Below are positions 11,983 to 22,844 of a stretch of 64,000 bases of DNA, piece after piece. Each line of letters opens with the position of its first letter. Position 1 is the stretch's first letter. The notes beneath the pieces were generated by a model. That model had not been told where the DNA came from. It ran no database searches and saw only the letters and a list, made by a program, of their open reading frames with translations. The stretch spans positions 72,961,416 through 73,025,415 of the forward strand of contig CM049315.1 of the NCBI GenBank assembly GCA_026874595.1, given 5' to 3'. Made by a program: the position numbers and the translations under genes. The stretch comes from Sipunculus nudus. Its lineage: Eukaryota > Annelida > Sipuncula > Golfingiida > Sipunculidae.

Positions 11983-13331
11983 CCTCAGAGTGTCCTAGCG
12001 GGGGATTCTTGGGTGCATTGTCTCTGCTGCTGTGCCTGTTTACGGATGTTCCGGCTTCTGCGTTGTACCTGTGGAGGTTGTTGCTCTCTGGTCTCCTCAT
12101 CTGCTCTTTTTTTTAAATAAACTTCCTTTCTTTTGGCGTTTCAGACATAAGTACATTTATTATTCTTATTCTATTTCTCTTTCATCATCAACACCAACAA
12201 AAGAAGAGAACGTAACGTAAAGCCACAAAAAAAATATACAATTTTATATAAATAAACAGGATATCAGTAAATAAAAGCGGCTCTCCAGGTATTGCACTTA
12301 AAAATAATATTTAAAGTGTATACCCATGTCTAAACTTTAAGAAGGGTATGTTTCTCCAACTAGACCGATAGATATCATATCAGTATTACTATGCCTTTCG
12401 TATTTAGATTATATCTCCCTGGCGCCGTGTTCTACACAACATGTAAGATGTGATTATAGTAACAAAACAAACAAATTTTATACAAAAAATAATGTATCAA
12501 GTGTACAACACCTGTGAGTACCATGACAAAAACCTCTTCAAGTGATCAATGTATGTTTTTTCCTCGCCTCTTCGCATTATTACTGATATTTTGTTATCTA
12601 GGCTAGATCTATTATAGTATGGTTTAAAAAATTCAGAAAAAGATATTTCCGCATATAATTTTTTTTTATTGCTGTATACAAAGTTTTCCGTGTATAATCA
12701 AATAATTATAAGGCTTCCATTTCCTTTTCATATTTTTGTGCTGACTGAAAATCACTTGTCTAATTGTGACGGACATCCGACTCTCACTAAAGTCGTTCCA
12801 GGTTATTAAATTAATTCATATCAAAACAGTTATGTGTATTGACAGGAGAAGAACGTGCTCCAGAGAATCAACGCTTCTATCACAATATTTTCAGTTGGGA
12901 CTATCTACTAGTTTCATTTTGTGTAATTTCCCTCTAAATGGGATTATTCGGTGGAGGAACTTGAAAGTTAAAATCCTCGGATTTTGTATAATACAGGTAT
13001 CTGTTGGGGTGACTAATATACAATTTGAATTGTTCGTTAGATATATCAAACATATTTTGACAATATGATGGAGCAGTTGGCTCTTAGTAATTGTGTTTTA
13101 TTTGTTTGTTATAAAGGGCTTTACATATACTCTGTAAAACACAAGAGCCAGTGTCAGATGACAACTCTCAGGTCTATTTGCTTGATGTGCAAACTACTAA
13201 ATTTCTCTTTCCTTGGGTTAAATATTTTTATTTGTTTTGGTATTGTTTTAGTTAAACTATACAATTCGAGAAAGTTCATATTTAATACATATCTCTGTTT
13301 TAAGTCTGGGGTCTTCAAGAAATACCCTCGG
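11983..13331. other. Non-coding stretch between two retroelement fossils
   Basis: AT-rich, with no frame resembling a protein domain. It separates the DIRS-like RT from the Gypsy remnant and contains nothing like the rest of an integrase. Confidence 0.5.
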
Positions 13332-14467
13332 TCACTGACAATATCGTTGATCCTCTTGCAGGTGTTCTTCGGACTTTATACAGACTTTATACGAAGTGTC
13401 TTGCTTGATGGCCCACTCATCATCAGCGCATACATCAGGCGATCGCCCTTTACGCATAAGCACCCAATTTCTAACATAGAAACTAATTGGGTTTTGTGAC
13501 AGTCCATCTTTAGAAACTGCCCTGGGAAACAAACATGAAATATCAGGGGCCTTATGCTGTTCCGCGATAAGTTCTGACATTGAAAATGCTGCATCCTGTA
13601 CGGGCGAGTAGTTAGACGAGCCATTAGTGGCTCCCAGAGTGTAATTATCTGGACCATTATCCTCTATGTGTTTTTCTTGGCCACAAATCTAGTTACGCCA
13701 CATGAAGGATACAAACCAGGAATTTCCTTATTTTCAGGATCAGTGCCTTGATCAAGTGACGGCTTTTCTGTCACTATTGGTACAGGCTGTACTTTTTCAC
13801 CTGCAACATCATTGCCTAGTAGCGACTGAATTCCCTTAAAGGGTAATGTAGTTCTAATGCCCTCAGTCATATTCCTAGAAATCAGATCTGACTTTAAATT
13901 TACACTGTGAAGCGGAACTGAAGTGTGCTTTTCTGAAAACACACCATTTACAAGTGCATGTGCACCAGTAAAAGACTTATTAGAAAATGTGTTTGCTAAC
14001 ACGAGAGTTTGGCCTGAACCGGTGTCCCTCAAAATTCTTATAGGGGTATGTTTTAACATCTGCGTTAATGCAGCGCTTAAATTCTACAAGCAAAATCAAC
14101 TGGCGCAAATATTCATAATCTTTCATAACATTTCTAGAACTACACCAGCGATCGAACAACTGCTGTCTAGTCCTAGCAAATTCTACATAGGTCAGATATT
14201 TGCGCTTTTCCTAATGTCTGAATCTCTGGCGGTAAGCCTCCAGAACTAACTCATAACCTTTTAGGATTAACCGTTTAACCTGGTCATAGTCAGCAGCGGC
14301 TTCTACTGAAAGCTCTGTATAAATTTTTCTGGCCTTGCCTTTCTGAAAGCTTTTTTCACACCAAACCCTAAGTGTTGTCCCAAACGAACCAACTGATCTT
14401 TTGACAACTGTTCAAGTTGATCAGGTTCTGGATCTTCAACAAATGTCTCAGGTTTGAAATCTGCCAT
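13332..14467 (-). pseudogene. Gypsy retrotransposon remnant: gag, protease, integrase N-terminus
   Basis: Reading leftward, an ATG at 14467 opens a gag-like frame (MADFKPETFVEDPEP), broken after about 54 codons. A second frame then carries SCAN-like gag features (YVEFARTRQQLFDRW). At 14059-13664 is a retropepsin with RDTGSGQTLV and, further on, LLGNDVAG. At 13580-13332 is a spacer with NWVLMRKGRSPD and DDEW, which in Gmr1-type Gypsy elements leads into the integrase zinc domain. Such elements are unusual in placing integrase before reverse transcriptase. Gag runs straight into the protease, so the zinc knuckles are deleted. No integrase core, RT or flanking LTR pair follows. Gene order in the family is from general knowledge. 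Confidence 0.75.
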
Positions 14468-14607
14468 GTTAAGATGTCAAAACAATAACAACAAAAAAAA
14501 ACACTGAGGTAAATCTTGTAAACAATGTATTGTAAACAATGTGTCTTGCCCAAGGCCTAATAAATTTTCAACACTATTAAGCCTCCCGGACAAGCACGTA
14601 TCAAAAT

Positions 14608-14655
14608 TTATGCTCGTCACGATTACGTGATCTGTTATTATTAGGTTCCGTAACA
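14608..14655 (+). mobile_element. LTR 3'-end fragment related to the 1.5-2.3 kb solo LTR
   Basis: About 45 nt ending GGTTCCGTAACA match, on this strand, the minus-strand 3' end of the solo LTR (shared blocks ACGTGATCTGTT and TTAGGTTCCGTAACA). It is inverted relative to the adjacent gag, so it is not that element's own 5' LTR. Confidence 0.5.
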
Positions 14656-15047
14656 AGAAATTAATAAAAAAAATTCTATAATATATAACCAATATTGCGA
14701 GCAGGTTTAGGAGAAATGAAGCACACCTGAAGGTTGTTGTTACGATTTGTAAAGCGTCCTCTATATTGGTGCCATGGACACTAGCAATGGTCGACAGCGA
14801 AACATTAAAAGCGCCCCCCCCCCCCCCTGACTCCATGCGTCACGAGGAAGGGTTGTTTGGTCTGTGGTTCATACTGAACGGTGATTTGATTTATGGTGAA
14901 ACTTTCATTGACACCAACATACTTCAAGTTGTCACTGCTTTGAAGGCCCCTGAAGAGAAATATGTATTTATATTATATATTTTAATCGTACTATAAAACA
15001 GTACTATGAAGCTGGCCTCATTTAATTGTTACATCATGTGGCTGTTC

Positions 15048-15171
15048 ATCATGTATTATTCTTAATTCTTCCCAAGTCGGAACATTGGACACCGTGAGCA
15101 GAAAAGTTAATCATGTATTATTCTTAATTCTTCCCAAGTCGGAACATTGGACACCGTGAGCAGAAAAGTTA
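15048..15171. repeat. Perfect 62-bp tandem duplication
   Basis: Two identical 62-bp units (15048-15109 and 15110-15171) starting ATCATGTATTATTCTTAATT, followed by the first seven bases of a third. No base differs between the two. Confidence 0.95.
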
Positions 15172-16589
15172 ATCATGTGTACCTTTAAATTTTTGTAACT
15201 TTATGGCTCAAGTCAAATATAATGCACCTGTGGAGACCCTAGAATAACAAAAATGCTTATAAATTACATTTTCCCAATATTATTCTTAAGACGACATAAT
15301 GAACTGGAGATACAGGTTGACATACTGTTACACCTGATTACCAGAGAAGCCCTATTCCCCTAAGGAGGAATATGAGCAAACTTTTAGAGATATGTATGGA
15401 ATGTCTTTCAAACTTATTTAAGAGGCAGGACATAGATACGAATATAGCGAGTAGTATGGTCAGCTGTTTGGAAGAGAAAGGTTTCTTTACAAGGGTTTAA
15501 ACTTCATTTCCTGAAAGCTCTTTGTCCGGGCAGGTAAAAGACACACTGTTATCAATTTAGACCCGGTTAACAAAGCTCAAACGATCAAAAGCTGGGAAAT
15601 CATATGATTTTTCACCATCATAATTTTTCTAAAAGTACTGCCGAGCACAAAATATCATGGTGTCTCGCTGCAATCGTAGAAAGCATAAAATTGATACATG
15701 TCTTGGGAAACGAGGCAAAATGGGAGAATTATAAAAAAAAGGTAAAAGTTACCCATGTCCAAATGTAGAAGGATACGTTGTTGATAATAAACCAGGAACA
15801 ACAATGTAGTACTACCAATATTTTTCCTCTTGTAGGTGAAGCACAGATTGTTGACATGATTGCAGATGGCATAACCTATCCGGGCCTTTTGATATATCGG
15901 ATGTATTGTTCCCAATACGTCAAGACCAAAAACGGGTATATCCATGTCGCCCTAGCAAGATTATCAAGATAAATAACATAAGAAAAGAAATTCATATTTG
16001 AAGGTATCAAATTACCGTTATTACAGCTTGGCCAAAATCATAATTATATTAAACTTATTACATGTTTATAACTGAGTAAAAGGGAAACAGTGCAGCCCTT
16101 TGCTTTTCAGTACATTCCATTGCCAGTTGCATTTCGTCACTTCAGGCTAGTCAATAGCTTTTGACTCAATGAGGTAAGTCAAAATGACCACTGAACTGTG
16201 GTGGTGTATTTTCCTGTCAATTAATACCAGGAAGTAAAACCTCCAATTGTCAATCTCCATGATTTGAACTTCAATTACAAGCCATTATGAAACGTAACAG
16301 TGAAAATAAAGAACCTATTTAAAGAAAACACAGCAGATAAACCAACCAGTGAAAATATGAGGGCAATCACATTCATCACACTAATGGTGGTCCGACTACA
16401 GCGCTGCGGGTGGCTGATAAGGAACTACAGAAACATGGCTGCCACTCAAATGATCTATCTAACTCAGAGGCAGTTTGTTAGAGGTTTGAATGGTCAAGTT
16501 GTTTAAAGATATACAGGCTCCGTCACCATCTCCAAGACAATGACATGTATTGTAATATGAAAATGTTTAAATGTTATAAAGAACATGTT
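15172..16589. other. Non-coding stretch
   Basis: No supported gene, RNA gene or repeat unit was recognised; the open frames are short and have no domain-like features. Confidence 0.45.
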
Positions 16590-16702
16590 TCATTATTTTG
16601 TATTTAAATATCCCCCAAACAACACGGGTGTTTATTTATTGCAAATATAGTATGTTTTATAATGGCTACATCGCCGAAAAGATTTACCGAGTATCGGTAG
16701 TA

Positions 16703-17186
16703 CGGTGGAACCCCGCCGTACGACCACCCCACAATCGCGTCCACACCACAATTACAACCTCTTTTCTTGGTCCCGATATTTTAGTTTATTTATGTTTATA
16801 AATGACTCAAAAGTACGACCAGTTTTCCTGGCCCCAGTCCTAATGCGACCCCACTAATGCGACCACCGCCAGGAAGTAGTGAAACAACATTTGTCAATGG
16901 CTGCGCCTTGTCACAGGTGCCTTTACGAAATATCAAAGCGGGTAACAAGGTTTCTCAACCCGAGTGTTAATCCGGTCCCGCATATCCTCCTGACTCGGTG
17001 TCTGCGCTGAGAATCGTTGAGGCGTAAGTTATAGATCAAAGAGGGTAACCATTGGCCTGATAACTTAATGAGCCGGTCTGCCGGCTTATGTGCGACCAAG
17101 GTAAGAGTTTCACAAATACGATCACACCCCAAAATACGACCGCTTTGCTTAGTCCCCAGGGAGGTCGTAATTGTGGGGTTCCACTG
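16703..17186. mobile_element. pogo/Tigger-like MITE (484 bp)
   Basis: The ends are inverted repeats: the left end CGGTGGAACCCCGCCGTACG and the right end, reverse-complemented, CAGTGGAACCCCACAATTAC. TA flanks both sides (16701-16702, 17187-17188), the target duplication used by Tc1/mariner/pogo elements. The interior has no transposase frame. Copy 2 of the surrounding segment reads through the site without it, giving an empty-site comparison. Confidence 0.8.
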
Positions 17187-18172
17187 TATTTCAAGGCCCC
17201 CTTGAATCATTGGACCCTGCAGTTTTAAACTGAGATCCAGGAAAACGAAATATACTGCTGAGAGTATTTAGAAAAAAAAGAAAGAAAATAAAGCATGAAT
17301 CAAAATTGATTGTTGATAAAAAAATCGGTATTTGCAATATAACTTTTTTCAATTTATATTCAGTATATAGATGATTCTAAATCTAATTTAATTATGATTT
17401 GTGTGGAATCCTCGATTTTTAATAATTTCATTCATTACTATTTCCTGACACATTATAATATGCCGGTAAAGAATGTCTAGAACGTGTTGTAGATAAAAAA
17501 AAAGGCAAGAACATAATTTTGATGTAAGAATTATTTTCATATTTTGAAGATTAAGTTCTTAAATAAATGAAAATCATCATGTGTGTTAAATGCACAGTCG
17601 GGGATGGGGAAAGACTATGGTCCAGCATGTACTATCCAAGTGTTAAAATAAGTGAGAAAATATGCTATATTAATATTTATTCAAACAAGAGAGTGTAGAT
17701 TTATTTTCTGCAGAACTGCACTGTAATCCTGACAACATGGTATGTAATAATGCAATGATGTGTTTTTCATCTGCATGGTCAAAGCGGTGTCAGTAAAAAG
17801 ACCCATAGTACACATTAGTGCAGAGAGGTTATCCCCAAGAAAAGCATCTTAAACGGACCTAATGGAAGATAAGCGATGGAAGCCTAACCTTGAGCATAGA
17901 CGGCTAGCATTAAAACAGGGATACGAATTAACTAGAAAGCCCCGGGGTGTATTGTGGTATAAAAGGCATATTTAAAAAAAGGATTACAACATAAGACGTA
18001 AGCCGCTACAAAGAAATTGCTGGAAGCTTAAAGAGAATTATTCACAAGGAGGATATGAAAAAGGGTTTCCATGAAATACCTTTTGTTCTAGCAAAAGTTG
18101 TATCGCAAGGAAATTTACTTTTGATCAGCCCTGTACGTGAATGTGTACGTGCAGCAGAAGCTTAGTCCGAAG

Positions 18173-18221
<49 letters not shown>

Positions 18222-18235
18222 GTGTGTGTGTGTAT

Positions 18236-19778
18236 CAGACATGGGTCGAATACAGGAGAAATGTATTCGAATACGAATACAGCAAGGGTACACGAATACG
18301 AAAACAAATACAAATACTCCAAAACAGAAATGTATTCGAATATGAATACGAATACAAATATAAATGTATTCATGAATATCAATATGAATACATTTACTGA
18401 AACAAAAAGAAAAAATCAAATATCAATTTTTTAATACTACTAATTGCAATCATCATATATTCACACTTGCCAAATGTATTTAAGTTCAAAATTCAAAATA
18501 TTCATGTAATCCACTGTGTATGCATTAATTTCCATGCCACATAATGACGGAGTATTATTTATTATGGAAGTTTGTTACACAAAATATATAGAGGAATGTT
18601 CCTGTAAGGGTTGGGTTGAGGTACAATACAGAGTACCTGTATCTGAGCCTGTACCTGGCTTTCATGAGTAGGAAGTACCCTGTACCTGTGCCTGGTATAG
18701 GGGACTCCAGGTACAATTTTGATACTGATACTTAAAATGGACACCAGGCTTTAATCAATTGTCTGTACAAAGCTGTCAACCCTGTCAGGGCAGTTAGCCA
18801 TCTAAGCAAGGTAAATTATTAAGCATTCATCCTTACTGCCTTTGTAGCTAACAACCTGGCTAGCTAGCTGGTCAACCTCCAGCCTCTTAAACAGAAAGTT
18901 CATTGCAGCATTATATTATCAGCACAAGTATACAGCAACCAACAAAGGATTTACATGTATACTGGGGGTTGCCTACATGCCCATGTTTAAAGTTGGCTCA
19001 TATGTACACAGAGCAGGGTTGGTGCCAGTTACTTGTTCCTGTATCTAGGTACACAATTCATGTTATGTAATTTACAGGTTTACCAAGTTACTGGAATGGA
19101 CATCAGGTTTGGTCAAGTAAGGTACTGGGCTGTCATCCCTGTCACTAGTGTCAGGGTTATTACCTAGACCAGGCAGGGGTTATTACTAAGCTTTCAACCC
19201 TTTGAACTTGAGTGGACTTGGGCTCGAAGCATGCTGGCCAAGCTACCTCCAGAATCTACACAGAAAGTTCATTGTGGCATTATCAGACATAAAGGGTACA
19301 GAACAAAGGACATGGACAGCGTTGCTTGCCCTGGGTAGATACCTGTTTTCTTTTATATTTAACTAACATTGGTGTAGGATAAATGTAGAAGTAATAAGAG
19401 GGTCTGACTGATGGAGATGTACATACACATGACAAAATCAACACATTAATATTAATTTAATATGAAAAAAAGAAAAAATGTCTAAATGTATGATTAGATT
19501 GTTAATATGCATGTGTTAAGTGGGTCAAAATCAATCACTGTTGAAATAATGCCCATTTTTCCAAATGGATAAAGGACAAAAGGTAAAGAACATTAATGTA
19601 TACTGCATGTATTCATGAAATGTATTCATGATTGTGAATATTTCTGCATTGTATTTGAATACGAATACGAATTCTTTTGTACTTGTTACAAATGTATTTG
19701 AATACGAATACGAATACTGAAAATACCTGTATTCGAATACAATGAATTCGAATACTGAATACGAATACCCCATGTCTG
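18236..19778. mobile_element. Non-autonomous hAT-like element (1.54 kb)
   Basis: It begins CAGACATGGG (18236-18245) and ends with the exact reverse complement (19769-19778). The flanking eight bases (GTGTGTAT left, ATATGTAT right) agree at six positions, compatible with a worn 8-bp hAT duplication. Just inside both ends are runs of the hexamer GAATAC/GTATTC (18260-18370 and 19650-19765), a subterminal repeat pattern. No transposase is encoded. (TA)n runs adjoin both sides. Copy 2 of the segment lacks the element at the same point (near 24015-24025). Confidence 0.75.
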
Positions 19779-19783
19779 ATATG

Positions 19784-19830
<47 letters not shown>

Positions 19831-20284
19831 GTGGTGGGGATTCACAAATAAATATCAACAGATCTCAGATTTGTAAAGGTCTGTTAGTGCACTTAGGTCA
19901 AGGGATCCTCTTATGGTGATGTTCAAAAGATGGAGAGAGTTATGTCATTTACGCTGCATCTACAATCCTTGGATACATTTCCTAGTAAACGGCCCTACTA
20001 GATTTTATAAACTACTTTAAAAAATGAAAGATTTATATATTTTTCATTTTAATTTCAAAAAGAATCCTTCATGTTCCAGTTTATCAGCAGCATTTTTCAA
20101 GATCAATTTTTTATAGTAACAACTAGAACGGTTCTGTGTTTTATTTCTGGTAAAGTGAGTCGATAGACCTACAGGACGTAAGCACCAGAGAAGCCAAGAA
20201 AATAAAACCTGGCCATGTATTACGGAATACCTCTCCACTGCATCATAGACCTGTGAATGTATATGAACATTTTAAATTAGAAAT

Positions 20285-21645
20285 TAAAACTAGATGTGTC
20301 GGAACGACACGAATGCTCCCGCCTTGGGCAAATTAGAAACATTTGTAAAATTTTGAATTTTTTTTTAAGTTCAGGAGGTGTCGTATGGTAGGTCAACAAG
20401 GGCAAAATGCAAACTCGATCTGTAACGGGTCATTATCAAGCAACTCACCAAAAATCATGCCAGTATATGCAGGCATTGTGAAAAAAGTCCATACATGTGC
20501 ATTTTCCATAAAAATTTTCATGTTCATGAAATTTTCTATGTTTAGGAGCCGTAAAACAATCAAAAGTAGGTCAACCGGGACGAAACGCGAACTCGATCTG
20601 TAACTGTCATTATCTGCCCACACATAAAAAAATCAGGAAAAGTCTGTACAAGTGTATTTGTGTGAAAATTTATATTTTACATGAAATTTTCTATGTTTAG
20701 GAGCTGTAAAACAGTCAAAAGTAGGTCAACCGGGACGAAACGCGAACTCGATCTGTACTTGGTCAATATCTGCCCACACACCAAAAATCAGGCCAATATC
20801 TGCAGGCATTGCGAAAAAAAGTCCGTATCTGTGTATTTGTCATGAAATTTCATATTTTTCATGAAATTTTCTATGTTCAGGAGCCGTAAAACAGTCAAAA
20901 GTAGGTCAACCGAGACGAAACGCGAACTCAATCTGTAACTGGTCATTATCTGCCCACACACAAAAAATCAGGCCAATATCTGCAGGCATTGCGAAAAAAG
21001 TCCTTACCTGTGTATTTGTCATGAAAATTTATATTTTTCATGACATTTTCTAAGTTTAGAAGCCGTAAAACAGTCAAAAGTAGGTGAACTCGGACAAAAC
21101 GCAAACTTGATATGTAACTGGTCATTATCTGCCTTCACACCAAAGATCAGGCCAATATCTGCAGGCATTCCGAAAAAAAAGTCCGTACATGTGTATTTGT
21201 CATGAAAATTTCTATTTTTCATGAAATTTTCTATGTTTAGGAGCCGTAAAACGGTCAAAGGTAGGTCAACTGGGACGAAACGTGAACTCAATCTGTAACT
21301 GGACATTATCTGCCTACACACCAAAAATCAGGCCAATATCTGCAGGCATTGCGAAAAAAAGTCCGTACATGTGTATTTGTAATGAAAATTTATATTTTTC
21401 ATGAAATTTTCGAAGTTTAGGAGCCGTAAAACAGTCAAAAGTAGGTCAACCGGGACGAAACGCGAACTCGATCTGTAACTGGTCTATATCTGCCCACACA
21501 CAAAAAATCAGGCCAATATCTGCAGGCATTGCGAAAAAAAGTCTGTACAACTGTTTGATTTCGGAATGACGGAAGGACGGAAGGACGGAAGGACGGACAT
21601 GGGTAAAACTATATGCCCCGGCCACTTTGTGGCGGGGGCATAAAA
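20285..21645 (+). mobile_element. Pearl-like Helitron-associated repeat element
   Basis: The element has a left unique end with a small hairpin (GTGTCGGAACGACAC) and seven partial or full tandem cores. Landmark GAACTCGATCTGTAAC falls near 20409, 20587, 20742, 20922, 21101, 21282 and 21462, a period close to 180 with one short unit. After these come a GGAAGGAC-type tetranucleotide microsatellite (21563-21598) and a terminal hairpin, TATGCCCC-GGCCAC...GTGGC-GGGGCATA (21612-21642). Tandem cores followed by a microsatellite and a terminal palindrome is the layout of bivalve pearl/HINE elements, relatives of Helitrons. No Rep/helicase is present. The open frames here are core-repeat artefacts. Confidence 0.8.
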
Positions 21646-22045
21646 AATCTATATTAAACTGCTCCTGAATTTAGAGATACCAAACAGCTATAAAGTGTTA
21701 TTGTATATACCACTAATCTGGTTGTACATGTTTTAAACAGTTGAGTCTGTTGTATTACCAGCGTAGGAGAAATCTTATATTGTGATTGGTGCTATATATG
21801 AATTATACTCACTGCCTACCCACTCCGCTCAGAGGTGTCATTTTTTTCTCTTCAAGAGTGTGGGGTGACTCGCCGGCGTTTTTTTCTCATTAACACACAC
21901 ACACGTACACACCTTTTATTGTCTGTGTGACACGGTTCATCTATAAATTAAATAAGGATAAGGTCTTAAATAAGAAAGTAATATGTTTCCTGTAAACACG
22001 GTTTTGATACATAATATTTCAGAGGAACCTCACAATAGGAACGAA

Positions 22046-22844
22046 AGTCTGTTATTCGTATAATTAATATATTTCATTTCCAATATAAAATAATTGTACT
22101 CTTAGTATCATTGGGATGAATCCCTCCTTGCTTGATGCGGAGGGGGATATATACCCCCCCCCCCCGCCGTATTGACGCTCCTCTACCTGACTGCCTGTAA
22201 AAAAATTAATTCCTCAGGATTTATTGGAAAATATTGAAAAACATCACCCTTATGAAAAAGGTAAAGTTAGGGGTGGATAACCTGATTAAACTGGCGATGT
22301 CAGGTTTATCCGACGTAACACTTTGACTTCCCGGTCTTATGGGCCTTTTCTTTCTTGTAACTACAAACCATGCAGCCATATCAGGCGCTTGAAGGTTATT
22401 CCTTCTACATTTGCTTGCCGCCCATGACCAGAACCAATTCACTCCTGGGTCGAGAGAGCGCACCCTTGTGATCAAGACTTTGGCTAGGAGTCTTAGCGCA
22501 GACAGTGATCAGAACGGGACGCGAACCCACAACCTTGCGTTCACAAATACGCACCCTAACCACTACGCCACTACGCTCCTTATTATATTGATCAGCATCA
22601 TCTATTGACAAGCTGCTCCCAGAACACTCTGCTTGTTTGGGCCGAGCGTCCTACAATATGGAGGCAGAAAGGCTAATTCAGTCTGTCGTATTAAATTCAA
22701 AATCATGTACTATTAATCCGCTCTTTGCTTTTCAATGGAGACACCTGCTTTGTAATTAAACAAAATTGGTGGCCGGTTACATGCCCTTTTGATAGAATAG
22801 GAGAGGTTTTAATTTTACACTCTAGCAACATTATTGGAGTATGG
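22046..22844. other. Spacer between the two paralogous copies
   Basis: Contains a poly-C tract (about 22157-22168) and a minus-strand SINE; nothing else recognised. Confidence 0.5.
22440..22580 (-). mobile_element. tRNA-derived SINE
   Basis: On the minus strand from 22579 there is a tRNA-like head. An A-box-like GTGGCGTAGTGGTTAGGG is followed about 35 nt later by a B-box, GGTTGTGGGTTCGCGTCCC (core 22516-22528). These form an internal RNA polymerase III promoter. A non-tRNA body follows leftward. The exact 3' end and target duplication were not resolved. Confidence 0.7.

Larger units (their letters stand above)
16590..22045. repeat. Paralogous segment, copy 1 (with insertions)
   Basis: Sequence in 17187-18175, 19830-20280 and 21650-22045 matches copy 2 at about 22960-24780 in order. 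Shared landmarks include GAGTATCGGTAG, GCAGAACTGCACTGTAATCC, GACGTAAGCCGCT and CACAAATAAATATCAA. Copy 1 is longer because of three insertions: a pogo-like MITE (16703-17186), a hAT-like element (18236-19778) and a pearl-like element (20285-21645). Its first ~85 bp appear inverted relative to copy 2. Confidence 0.85.

Noticed and set aside
18137-18434. Overlapping Tyr/Ile/Arg-rich open frames around the TA tract
   Set aside because: They are translations of TA and GAATAC repeats at the end of the hAT-like element.
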